From assembly GCA_038380435.1 (NCBI GenBank), contig JAWZYU010000717.1, positions 1-64,000 on the forward strand: a stretch of DNA of 64,000 nucleotides, in the 5' to 3' direction. Positions 1 to 10,200 of the stretch are shown in pieces. The stretch's first letter is position 1; each line of letters begins with the position of its first letter. The notes beneath the pieces are model-generated. The model was not told the origin of the DNA, made no database searches, and saw nothing but the letters and a program-made list of their open reading frames with translations. The DNA is from Ryuthela nishihirai. Its lineage: Eukaryota > Arthropoda > Arachnida > Araneae > Heptathelidae. Position numbers and translations under genes: made by a program.

Positions 1-97
1 CGAATCTAAACACCATCTGAGGATTTAAGATTTGTTGAAGCTTAACTTCTTTTCCTTATACATTCTTTGCCTTGGTAAAAGCCACGACAACAATTTT
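1..97 (-). repeat. dispersed repeat, also at 39268-39363
   Basis: The first ~97 bases match the reverse complement of 39268-39363 (shared motifs CTTAACTTCTTTTCCTTATA and AGCCACGACAACA). The copy at 39 kb lies inside an element with inverted ends, so this is probably the edge of another copy whose other end lies outside the window. Family not recognised. Confidence 0.7.
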
Positions 98-942
98 CAG
101 GCTATTTTGAACGGAGGATTTTTTGTACATCTTACTATAATATTTATAGGAAATTTTAGGATATATATATGTATACTGTATGAATATACATCTAAGCAAA
201 GGAATATAACATAAAATATATTAGTTTGCAGCAATACTAGGAAATAACACAAGAAATAAAAATTTTAGACGAATATGTTTTTAAATCTTGTTGAGTTTTT
301 CTTTTTGTTACTCATTTTTCCATTCGTGATAATCTGTACATCATTTAAACCTAATGGAACACAGTAACGTATATAGCTGTTCAGTTTTCAGATCAGCCAT
401 AAACTGCAAAATATCACATATACAGAAACGAACACCTCTATAAAACGAGAAAACGACAGAAACTACATACCGTTTTGTTCTTATTTCCAACCATATCATA
501 ACATGTTTCAATTTGCACACACTGCTTTGTGCTCCTGAAGAGTCATTTTGTTGCTACATATCATGTATCAACTCGTACAAAAAGTTGATGAAAAGTTGAT
601 AAATGTTAGCGACGGTACTTCACGATTAATGATCAACTCTATGACACTTGATAATGAAGGCCACGTTAGCTGTTTCGTGATGTCACATATGGGAAAATTA
701 TTTAGAAATTTATATTTAATATTATTGCAGGTTCGTTTAAGATACACCTAACGAATGGATAAATCAATAATTACTGACAATAATTAATAAAACAGTAATT
801 AAATATGTATTCATATAAGAGTTTTACTCTTTTTTACTTTACATTTTTGCCGTAGAAATAGTGAATTTAATATTATATTCATTTATTAAATATATTCTTA
901 AACTACATGCATTAATGTTAAAGTAAATTTTAAAAAATTTAC
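98..942. other. AT-rich DNA, mostly unassigned
   Basis: No repeat family or RNA gene recognised. A 67-codon plus-strand ORF (548-751) has, around residues 22-50, an Ig-like spacing (a DGTSRL...D.EG..SC pattern), but there is no tryptophan, no clear splice donor and no neighbouring exon, so it is not called as a gene. Confidence 0.5.
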
Positions 943-1040
943 CTTCCATACATAACGTCATCGGAAATAGCTGTCATGGCTTTAATTATTGAAGTAGCTC
1001 TGCCAGAGCCATTATATAAGCCCAGGTCCCGAACAGCTGT
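943..1040 (-). CDS. candidate 98-bp internal exon of an unidentified host gene
   Basis: Read on the minus strand there is a long polypyrimidine tract (TTTTTTCTCCTTCCTCTCAC) ending in TTGTTAG at 1041-1047, then 98 bases open in a single frame, then GGAAG followed by GTAAAT, a good splice donor. The other two frames contain stops. The open frame gives 32 codons plus 2 bases, beginning TAVRDLGLYNGSGRA and ending in AISDDVMYG. The stretch is richer in GC than its flanks, as expected of an exon in an AT-rich genome. I do not recognise the protein and found no neighbouring exon in the window. If real, its introns are filled with the SINEs and arrays described here. A chance ORF is the alternative. 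Confidence 0.5.
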
Positions 1041-1285
1041 CTAACAAGTGAGAGGAAGGAGAAAAAACAAATATGTATAAATTATTAAGTAATTCAATCT
1101 GTCTAAAAATTACCTGCAAACATTTAGTTCGAAATAGTACAAAAGAGAATAAATTTTTAGTTTTAAATTGTTAAATTATTATAATTTTTCTAATATCCGG
1201 TAAGTTCCTATTTTTGGTTACTACTTGAGTTAAAATTGCCATGTGTCACTCAACTGACGTAAATTTTAACTTTTTTTGTGTCTTT
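1041..1285. other. AT-rich DNA, possible intron
   Basis: Apart from the polypyrimidine tract next to the candidate exon, nothing recognised. Confidence 0.4.
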
Positions 1286-1298
1286 CTTTGTAACGATG

Positions 1299-1683
1299 GG
1301 GCGAGGGTGGCTCAGGCGGTAGCGCACCAGGTTCGTAATCTGTAGTTCCCAGGTTCGAGTCCCAGCTGGGTCAGCGTTGAGATTTATCTCCGCAAAATTC
1401 CCCGCCCTGCCCACGGTCAGTAGGGGCACCGATGGGCTTGGAAAGGCCGCCGTCCGTAGGATGGGACGTTAAGCCGTGGCCCCGTGTGCGGGAGAGACAT
1501 ACCCTGTGCACGTGTGCAAGAACACGCTGGATGGCCTTGACGGGAGGCTACCATCTGTCTCCAAACAGTTATTCCAGTGGGTCCCCTCCCACAACATTCT
1601 CTGAGCATTCGGGGTCCTTGTGACCTATCAATTTAGAACATGGTGTGCAAAAAAGTGCCGCTCAGAGGTAAAACAACCCAACT
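1299..1683 (+). mobile_element. tRNA-derived SINE, full length
   Basis: Reference entry for the main SINE. The tRNA-like head carries a Pol III A box (TGGCTCAGGCGG, 1308-1319; the consensus of other copies is TGGCTCAGTCGG) and B box (GGTTCGAGTCC, 1352-1362). The anticodon loop CTCGTAA would read CGT; a tRNA-Thr or altered tRNA-Met ancestor is possible. A ~300-bp unrelated body follows, ending GTAAAACAACCCAAC. The copy is flanked by a perfect 13-bp target duplication CTTTGTAACGATG (1286-1298 and 1684-1696), showing retrotransposition by a LINE. No protein is encoded; long ORFs across such copies are shadows. Slightly diverged from the commonest sequence. Confidence 0.95.
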
Positions 1684-2105
1684 CTTTGTAACGATGTTCC
1701 GTCTGTGCATTACTACTCTAAGCCTACTCCTGGAGAGCAAGTTTATGTGGCCAACGCAGCGAATTTAAACGATATTAATATTTTTGCGTGGTTGCGAACT
1801 GACATCCAATTTAATGCAGATTATATCGATTCTTATAGGAAACCTATTGGAAAGCTTCTGAATTCAATCAGCTCATGGTAGATAAAAGCGGTTTTGGCTT
1901 ATAGTTCAAGCTGATTGCATCTAAACACAAAATTCTGTGTAGGGTAAATATTGTCCTATCTCTCAAGCATCCATTGAAACTGACATGGACTCATCCTTGC
2001 CTCTTTCCGACTTCTTCGTAATGACCTGACTATTGTAAAAAGAATCTATAAATCGCATCATATCTGGAGAAAAGTTGGACTGTTTTAATCTCTAAATGAC
2101 AAATG
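1684..2105. other. unassigned unique-looking DNA
   Basis: Right target duplication of the preceding SINE, then about 400 bp with no recognised feature. Confidence 0.4.
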
Positions 2106-2107
2106 TT

Positions 2108-2440
2108 TTCCCACAATGGGTTAAATGGTCAGGTCACAATGACCCCCAGGGCTCCGAGAAATTGGAGGAAGAAGCCCCACTGGACAGCTGTCGGGAGATA
2201 GGTGACAGTCTCTGTGTCAAGACCATCCAGCGTGTTCTTTAACGTGCAAAGGAAATGGCTGTCCTGCACACAGACCACGGCTTTAAGTTACATTCGACGG
2301 ATGGTGGCCTTTCTAAGTCCAACGGTGCCCCTTTCTCACCAAGAGTAGGGCGGAGATCAATATCAACGCTGACACAGGTAGGACTCGAACACGGAAACTT
2401 CAGATTGCGAGCCTGGTGCGTTATGGACTGAATTACTCCT
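2108..2440 (-). mobile_element. old diverged SINE copy
   Basis: Matches the SINE reverse complement from AATGGGTTAAATGGTCAGG through ACGTGCAAAGG and GACTCGAACAC (B box) to the decayed A box. Many substitutions and small deletions; no clear target duplication. Confidence 0.85.
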
Positions 2441-2849
2441 ACCCTCAGAATTGTATGGTAATTAATTTGTCGCCAACTTAATGTTTTTGCCGTCAGCGGT
2501 TGTAGAGCTGCCAAGGAGTTATGTCAGCATGTCTTGGAAAAAAAGAAAACCGATGAAAATGAAGGAATGCAGAAAGAAAAGCGGTTTCTAACAGGGATGG
2601 AAAATTGCAGTTTGAATGTAACACGAAGTGTTAAAAGGAAACCTGCAAGAATAATTTGCATAATTAGTGAAAGAGACGGGGTGGGACGAAAAGTGATTAA
2701 AAAAATTCCAATCGATAAAATAAAATTTAAATACGTGGGGAAAGGGAATTCGAGGTTTTAAATCATGTTCTATCATAGGCAGGGATTTGAATTTTTTTAA
2801 TGCAACATGAACATGCACATTTTTAAATTTTATTTTATTGGAAATTTTT
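2441..2849. other. unassigned; 75-codon ORF not supported
   Basis: A lysine/arginine-rich ORF (2534-2761 +) has no recognisable domain. Nothing else seen. Confidence 0.4.
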
Positions 2850-3375
2850 AACAGAAGGCCAGTGGAGGAAATTTATGACTTTGGCATAAGTATTTTTTTT
2901 TCTAATATTGTTACTTGTGGTCTCTTGTGCTTATTTTTATAATAATATATCTATAAATATATTTTATTTCGGAGAAAAGTCATTTATATTAATTTGCATT
3001 ACAGTACTTGATAATAAATACGAATAATTTTCTTTCTAAATAAAATATAAATACATGAGCCCACCAGTAATAAAAATAGAAATTGAAATATAAGAATTGT
3101 CTAGATTAGGGATTCTCAACGTGGGGTACGCGGTGAAATTTCTTGGAATACGCCGTGAGAGCTCCAAACTCGCTAGTTCTTGTAACAAAGTAAAAATAAC
3201 CATTGTTATACTATAACTATAGTTTTATCTATCTATACAAGGGGTACGCCAGTTACAAACACATTTCCAGGGGGTACGTGAAGCATAATAGGTTGAGAAC
3301 CACGGGTCTAGATGTCAGAACTACTTATGCTGACGTCATAACTTGGTTCACTGGCCTTCTGCTATAGGAGGTGTT
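2850..3375 (+). repeat. AT-rich host repeat, copy 1 (carries hAT MITE)
   Basis: Homologous to copies at 46785-47150 and 47145-47665. Shared landmarks: TTTCTTTCTAAATAAAATAT, AAGAATT before the MITE, then ATGTCAGAACTACTTATGC and TATAGGAGGTGTTGG after it. The first ~70 bases resemble the inverted arm of the 46.8-kb copy, so the family is a foldback type. Class unknown. Confidence 0.75.
3107..3305 (-). mobile_element. hAT-type MITE, 199 bp
   Basis: The inner end reads TAGGGATTCTCAACGTGG and the outer end AGGTTGAGAACCACGG, i.e. hAT-like termini of the GTGGTTCTCAACC kind. Flanked by a perfect 8-bp duplication GTCTAGAT (3099-3106 and 3306-3313), diagnostic of hAT insertion; the central TA fits the nnnTAnnn preference described for Buster-type hATs. 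No coding capacity. Same family as 47394-47580 and 59174-60399; strand is set by the GTGGTTCTCAACC end as left end. Confidence 0.88.
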
Positions 3376-3409
3376 GGATGGAGAAGTCGTGTTGGGGGAT
3401 TAGAGGGGG

Positions 3410-3501
3410 AAAAATCTCAGTGCTGATTCAGGTGAGACTCGAACCTGGTAACCACAGATTACAAGCCTAATGCAGTACCCACTGAGCCAAACCCCAGCCC
3501 C
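3410..3501 (-). mobile_element. SINE head fragment
   Basis: Only the tRNA-like head remains: AATCTCAGTGCTGATTCAGG, then GACTCGAACCTGG (B box), ending GAGCCAAACCCCAGCCCC. Confidence 0.8.
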
Positions 3502-4100
3502 AGTGTTTCAGGAATTGGGTAGTCAAGTATTTAGGGAATTATGGATCAGTTAAAACTCTAACAAAGAGTATACTTAGCAGCATTTGTGGAGAACTGCTAT
3601 CATCACCATGCCATGGAAATAAGAACTGACATCGACAGAGTGTAGCCCAGATGGCTGCCTGCCCATGTGAACTTGGTCATTATTAATATATAAGTTATAT
3701 ATCAATTTGAAAATTAAATTTTTTTCTCATTATTATTTGAAACAGTAAAATATTTGAGAAAGTATTCTTGGCTTGTACAGGCCATCTCATGCACCAATAT
3801 TCCCTGGTAAGAACAATGAAAAAAGCAGTATTTTCAAGATCTCTCAAGAGTTACATAAGCGTGCTGTGGAAGAAAAATATTCGCTGCCATCGACAGAGCA
3901 CCATCTAGTTAAAAAAACTGCCCTTATGGACACGGTTATTATTAATATAATTATTTTTCAATTTTGAGAAAAATACGCCCTACTGCCGACACTGTGTAGT
4001 CCAGTCACCCAATAACCTTTTGGGACAGAGTAGGGCTATTATTACTAAAACTATTTTGCAATTTTGAGAAGATGAATATTTTTCTTCATAATTATTTCTA
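3502..4100. other. unassigned
   Basis: Two short segments (near 3590-3690 and 3860-4030) resemble each other (ATCGACAGAG, GTAGCCCAGATGG / GTAGTCCAGTCACC, TTATTATTAATAT), suggesting an old duplicated repeat of unknown type. Confidence 0.35.
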
Positions 4101-4101
4101 G

Positions 4102-4352
4102 TCTTGGGTGGATTTGGCTCTTTTACCTCTGAGCAGCACTTTTTTTCACACAGTGTGCTAAAGTTCAATTGGACAGTGCCCAGATCACAAGGACTCCGTA
4201 CACTCAGAGAAGGTTGGGGGAGGGGACCCACTGGAACAGCTATTGGGAGACAGATGGTAGCCTCCCATCAAGGCCATCCAGCGTGTTCTTTAATGTGCAC
4301 AGGTTATTGCTCACATGCACGTGGAACCACGGCTTAACGTCCTATACGACGG
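4102..4352 (-). mobile_element. SINE 3' part, joined to a Tc1 fragment
   Basis: Starts with a degraded tail and runs to CACGGCTTAACGTCC, where it passes straight into transposase sequence around ACGGACGG. The head is missing. Confidence 0.85.
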
Positions 4353-4685
4353 ACGGTTCCCTAATGACCGTCCCTGGTTTCAAGCGGATAATGCACCCGT
4401 GCATTGTGTGAAACGTGTCAAGTTGTGGTTTGCAGAGCACGAGGATGTGGTACAGCAGCTATCCTGGCCACCTCAATCTCCAGACCTCAATATTATGGAA
4501 CATTTGTGGAATATCTGAAATTCAAAGTCAGATCACACTTTCCATCTCCAGCATCACTGGCACAGTTGGGCCAAAATGGTCCCACATTCCATTGTCGTAT
4601 GTGCATGACGTATAAGTCTATTCCACATCTAATTGCGTCTGTTCTGAACGCCTGAGGTGGGCCTACACTTATTAATAAGATGTTC
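4353..4685 (+). pseudogene. Tc1-like (DD36E) transposase C-terminal fragment
   Basis: Codes for the last third of a Tc1/mariner DDE transposase: WFQADNAPVH holds the second catalytic Asp, then WPPQSPDLN and MEHLWN holds the catalytic Glu. Counting between them gives 36 residues, unlike the DD34E of Sleeping Beauty and matching the DD36E (Incomer) type. An in-frame stop follows HLWNI; the downstream region continues in another frame to a stop near 4650. N-terminal two thirds absent. Confidence 0.8.
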
Positions 4686-4965
4686 TCCACAAACATTACG
4701 TGTTTCCATTAGTTTGATAAACTCTTGTAGGTACGGTCAGCATAATATTTTATAGAGAGAAACCAACTAGGCAGCTACGCTGATGACTCAGATGGTAGAG
4801 CGCTATGTCGGCGGTTTTCTCCGCTAACCACAATTCTATTCTGCTCTCGGTGAAAAAGTGGAACATCGATTGGATTGGGAAAGAACATATATATTTTAAG
4901 TGTAATAAAATTTCCATATATATATTATGGATAATGTCAGGTGGTAACCAGGATTTAGTTTCGAG

Positions 4966-5354
4966 GTTGGGTTGGGTTGTTTTATCTCTGAGCGGCACTT
5001 TTTTGCACTCCATGTGATAAATGGCCAGGTCACATGGACCCCGAAGGCTCAGAGAAGGTTGGGGGAGGGGACCCACTGGAACAGCTGTTGGTAGACAGAT
5101 GGTAGCCTCCCGTCAAGGCAATCCAGCGTGTTCTTTAACGTGCACAGGGTATGGCTCTCCCACACACGGTGCCACGGCTTAACGTCCCATCCGACGGATG
5201 GCGGCCTTTCCAAGCCCATCGATGTCCCCTACTGACCGTGGGCAGGGCGGGGAATTTTGCATAGATAAATCTCAACGCTGACCCAGCTGGGACTCGAACC
5301 TGGGAAGTACAGATTACGAGCCTGGCGCGCTACCGACTGAGCCACCCCCGCCCC
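4966..5354 (-). mobile_element. SINE, near full length
   Basis: Runs from TTGGGTTGGGTTG to GCCACCCCCGCCCC. Flanks AGTTTCGAGG and AATTTCGGGG look like a diverged target duplication. The head directly borders the degenerate array that follows. Confidence 0.93.
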
Positions 5355-5755
5355 ATAATTTCGGGGAGGTTCAAGAATTTAGCCTCTGGGAATCGGCAGT
5401 GGGGTCCGGAAATTTAGCCTTTAGAGATGAGGAATACAAGGATTTAATCCCTGGGGATGGTGGAGTCCGGGAATTCAGCTTCTGGGGCTGGAGAATCCGA
5501 GAATTTAGCCCCTGGGGATTGGGGGTAGGTTTCGAGAATTTAGCCACTGGAAGGGGAGTGGTGAATTAAAAGAATGTAGCCTATGGGGGATGGGGGGAAG
5601 AATTTTCGAGAATTTAGCCTATGGGGGTCTGGGGGAGGGGGTCTAAGGAAGAGGTCCGAGAATTTAGCATTTGGGATGGGGCATGAGTTCCGAGAATTTA
5701 GCCTTTGGGGATGGGCGTGGGTTGAGAATATTTAGTTTAGAGGGGTAGTGAGAAT
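5355..5755 (+). repeat. degenerate tandem array, GAATTTAGCC motif
   Basis: About nine irregular units of 40-50 bp, each with a version of GAGAATTTAGCCTNTGGGGATGGGG. Strongly diverged, no coding sense. It starts at the head of the preceding SINE. Confidence 0.8.
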
Positions 5756-6005
5756 AAGACTTGAGTAAGCGTTTCCCAATTACTAAAATATTCCACACTA
5801 CACGAAAGCTTAAAGTGATATTTTATATGGAATAAAATTTTATACTTGTGTTTTAAAGCTATCTTTAGTGTCGGACATATACTATGGTGCTAAAATAAAT
5901 TATACGTACAAAGACAACAGTTTGGGAATCCAATCGCCAACCTATAGTCCAAAATTGGCAATTACGCATCTACTTTATGGCGGAAATTGTTATCGCGAGA
6001 TAGGC

Positions 6006-6386
6006 TTGGGTTGTTTTACCTCTGAAGGTAATTATTGGTGAACAATGTGCTAAATGCCCAGGTCACAAGTACCCTGAAGGCTCAGAGAAAGTTGAGGGGA
6101 GGGAACCCACTGGAACAACTGTTCACCGACAGATGGTAGCCTCCCGTCAAGGTCATCGAGTGTGTTCTTTAACGTGCACAAGGTATGACTCTCCTGTACA
6201 CGGGGCCATGGCTTAACGTCCCATCCGACGGACGGCAAACTTTCCAAGCCCATCTGTCTCCCCTACTGAGCTTGGCAGGGTGGGAAGTTTTGCAGAGATA
6301 AACCTCAACGTTGCCCATCTAGGATTCGAACTTGGGAACTGCAGATTACGAGCCTGGTGCTCTATCGATTGAGCCACCCTCGCCCC
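6006..6386 (-). mobile_element. SINE, moderately diverged
   Basis: CTTGGGTTGTTTTACCTCTGA to GCCACCCTCGCCCC. The tail region after TCTGA is replaced by AGGTAATTATTGG. B box reads as GGATTCGAAC in reverse. Confidence 0.9.
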
Positions 6387-6389
6387 AAA

Positions 6390-6710
6390 ATATCAGCCAG
6401 AAGGCTCTTGTGGCTGATCTTAACACCTATCTGGGATGGTCTCTCGAGATAGGACATTGGGCAAAACAAGAGTGGCTTTAATCAAAAGTTACTCTTTCCT
6501 TTCGGGTTTCGTTGGTTGTCTTATGTATGAATGACTGCTGTATTCGTAAGTACACTCCTTAATGAAAAGCTCCATTTACATATATTCTGTCTTGAAACAC
6601 TGAATTGTTTTTGTTTTGCACAAGAAAATAAATCAATGGAAAAAATTTTATTAGAAGCCCATGTGACCAATTGTCGTTTTTTTAGATTTGTCCCTTTTCT
6701 TTACGCTTTT
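6390..6710. other. unassigned
   Basis: Starts with a short piece (ATCTGGGATGGTCTCTCGAGATAGG). No family recognised. Confidence 0.4.
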
Positions 6711-6711
6711 A

Positions 6712-7102
6712 GAGGACGGGATGGCTTCGTTGGTAAGGCCTCAGGCTCGTAATCTGAAGTTCCCAGGTTCGAATCCCAGCTGGCTCAGCATTCAGATTTA
6801 TCTCCACAAAACTCTCTCTGCCCTGTCCACGGTCAGTAGGGGACACCAATGAGCTTGGAAAGGTCGCCGTTCGTCGGATGGGACGTTACGTGGTAGCTCT
6901 GTGTGTGGGAGTGCCATACCCTGTGCACGTTAAAGAACACGCTTCATAGCCTTGGGGGAAGTTATCATCTGTCTCCTAACAGCTACTCCAGTGGGTCCAC
7001 TCCCTCAACCTTCTCTGAGCCTTCGGGGTCCTTGTAACCCGGTCACTTAGCTCATTATGTGCAAAAAAAGTGCCACTCAGATGTAAAACAGCCCAACCCA
7101 CA
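6712..7102 (+). mobile_element. SINE, full length, diverged
   Basis: Head GAGGACGGGATGGCTTCG with altered A box, B box GGTTCGAATCC, tail AAACAGCCCAACCC. No clean target duplication. Confidence 0.92.
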
Positions 7103-7202
7103 ACAAGATTCTCTATCTATATATTGCATCTCCTGATATTCTGTTTACTGAACATTTCGTGTTCCATGTTTCACTGCTTTAGTGAAATTTAGAGTTAGTT
7201 TG

Positions 7203-10200
7203 TGTTGGATTGTTTTCTCTCTGAGCGGCACTCTTTCTCATACAATGGGCTAAATCGTCAGGCCACAAGGACCCCGAGGGCTCAGAGAAGGTAAGGAAAG
7301 TAATCCACTTTCAGGAGAAAGATGGTAGCCTCCTCTTAACAGCATCCAGTTCGTTTTAACGTGTACAGGTTATGGTTCTCCCACACATAGGGCGAAGGCT
7401 TTAAGTCCCATTCAAAGAACGGCGACCTTTCCAAACCCATCAGTGTCTCTTACTATCCGAAGTCAGGGAGTTTTTTTGCTTTAAGTCCCATTCAACGAAC
7501 AACGACCGTTCCAAATCCAACAGTGTCTCTTACTAACCGAGAGCAGGGAGTTTTGTAGTTTCAAGTCCCATTAAAAGAACTGCGACCTTTCCAACCCATC
7601 AGTGTCTCTTACTAACCGAGAGCAGGGCAGGGAGTTTTGTGGCTTTAAGTCCCATTCAACGAACTGCGACCTTTACAAACCCATCAGTGTCTCTTACTAA
7701 CGGAGAGCAGGGCAGGGAATTTTGTTGCTTTAAGTCCCATTCAACGATCTGTAACCTTTCCAAACCCATCAGTGTCTCTTACTAACCGATGGCAGGGCGG
7801 GGGAGTTTTGTGGCTTTAAGTCCCATTCAACGAACTGAGACCTTTCCAAACCCATCAGTGTCTCTTACTAACCGATGGCAGGGCAGGGGAGTTTTGTGGC
7901 TTTAAGTCCCATTCAATGAACTGCGACCTTTCCAAACCCATCAGTGTCTCTTACTAGCCAATGGCAGTGCAGGGAGTTTTGTGGCTTTAAGTCCTATTCA
8001 ACGAACTGCGACCTTTCCAAACCCATCAGTGTCTCTTACTAACCGATGGCAGGGCAGGGGAGTTTTGTGGTTTTAAGTCCCAGTCAACGAACTGCGACCT
8101 TTCCAAACACATCAGTGTCTCTTACTAACCGATGGCAGGGCAGGGGAGTTTTGTGGCTTTAAGTCCCATTCAACGAACTGCGACCTTTCCAAACCCATCA
8201 GTGTCTCTTACTAACCGATGGCAGGGCAGGGGAGTTTTGTGGCTTTAAGTCCCATTCAACGAACTGCGACCTTTCCAAACCCATCAGTGTCTCTTACTAA
8301 CCGATGGCAGGGCAGGGGAGTTTTGTGGCTTTAAGTCCCATTCAACGAACTGCGACCTTTCCAAACCCATCAGTGTCTCTTACTAACCGATGGCAGCACA
8401 GGGGAGTTTTGTGGCTTTAAGTCCCGTTCAACGAACTGCGACCTTTACAAACCCATCAGTGTCTCTTACTATCCGAAGTCAGGGAGTTTTGTGGCTTTAA
8501 GTCCCATTGAACGAACTGCGACCTTTCCAAACCCATCAGTGTCTCTTACTAACCAATGGCAGGGCAGGGGAGTTTTGTGGCTTTAAGTCCTATTCAACGA
8601 ACTGCGACCTTTCCAAACCCATCAGTGTCTCTTACTAACCGATGGCAGCACAGGGGAGTTTTGTGGCTTTAAGTCCCGTTCAACGAACTGCGACCTTTCC
8701 AAACCCGTCAGTATCTCTTACTATCCGAAGTCAGGGAGTTTTGTTGCTTTAAGTCCCATCCAACGAACAACGACCGTTCCAAATCCAACAGTGTCTCTTA
8801 TTAACCGAGAGCAGGGAGTTTTGTGGCTTCAAGTCCCATTAAAAGAACTGCGACCTTTCCAACCCATCAGTGTCTCTTACTAACCGAGAGCAGGGCAGGG
8901 GAGGTTTGTGGCTTTAAGTCCCATTCAATGAACTGCGACCTTTCCAAACCCATCAGTGTCTCTTACTAACCGATGGCAGGGCAGGGGAGTTTTGTGGCTT
9001 TAAGTCCCATTCAATGAACTGCGACCTTTCCAAACCCATCAGTGTCTCTTACTAGCCAATGGCAGTGCAGGGAGTTTTGTGGCTTTAAGTCCTATTCAAC
9101 GAACTGCGACCTTTCCAAACCCATCAGTGTCTCTTACTAACCGATGGCAGGGCGGGGGAGTTTTGTGGATTTAAATCCCATTCAACGAACTGCGACCTTT
9201 ACAAACCCATCAGTGTCTCTTACTAACGGAGAGCAGGGCAGGGAATTTTGTTGCTTTAAGTCCCATTCAACGATCTGTAACCTTTCCAAACCCATCAGTG
9301 TCTCTTACTAACCGATGGCAGGGCGGGGGAGTTTTGTGGCTTTAAGTCCCATTCAACGAACTGCGACCTTTCCAAACCCATTAGTGTCTCTTACTAACCG
9401 ATGGCAGGGCAGGGGAGTTTTGTGGCTTTAAGTCCCATTCAATGAACTGCGACCTTTCCAAACCCATCAGTGTCTCTTACTAGCCAATGGCAGTGCAGGG
9501 AGTTTTGTGGCTTTAAGTCCTATTCAACGAACTGCGACCTTTCCAAACCCATCAGTGTCTCTTACTAACCGATGGCAGGGCGGGGGAGTTTTGTTGCTTT
9601 AAGTCGCAGTCAACGAACTGCGACCTTTCCAAACACATCAGTGTCTCTTACTAACCGATGGCAGGGCAGGGGAGTTTTGTGGCTTTAAGTCCCATTCAAC
9701 GAACTGCGACCTTTCCAAACCCATCAGTGTCTCTTACTAACCGATGGCAGGGCAGGGGAGTTTTGTGGCTTTAAGTCCCATTCAACGAACTGCGACCTTT
9801 CCAAACCCATCAGTGTCTCTTACTAACCGATGGCAGGGCAGGGGAGTTTTGTGGCTTTAAGTCCCATTCAACGAACTGCGACCTTTCCAAACCCATCAGT
9901 GTCTCTTACTAACCGATGGCAGCACAGGGGAGTTTTGTGGCTTTAAGTCCCGTTCAACGAACTGCGACCTTTACAAACCCATCAGTGTCTCTTACTATCC
10001 GAAGTCAGGGAGTTTTGTGGCTTTAAGTCCCATTGAACGAACTGCGACCTTTCCAAACCCATCAGTGTCTCTTACTAACCAATGGCAGGGCAGGGGAGTT
10101 TTGTGGCTTTAAGTCCCATTCAACGAACTGCGACCTTTCCAAACCCATCAGTGTCTCTTACTAACCGATGGCAGCACAGGGGAGTTTTGTGGCTTTAAGT

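Noticed and set aside
1417..1623. Pairs of 60-130 codon ORFs on both strands, repeated at dozens of places (e.g. with CFTSERHFFAHHGLNGQ)
   Set aside because: They are translations of the SINE and its reverse strand; they occur wherever a SINE copy lies and shift with indels, so they are not protein genes.
2534..2761. 75-codon lysine-rich ORF
   Set aside because: Composition is that of AT-rich DNA; no domain.
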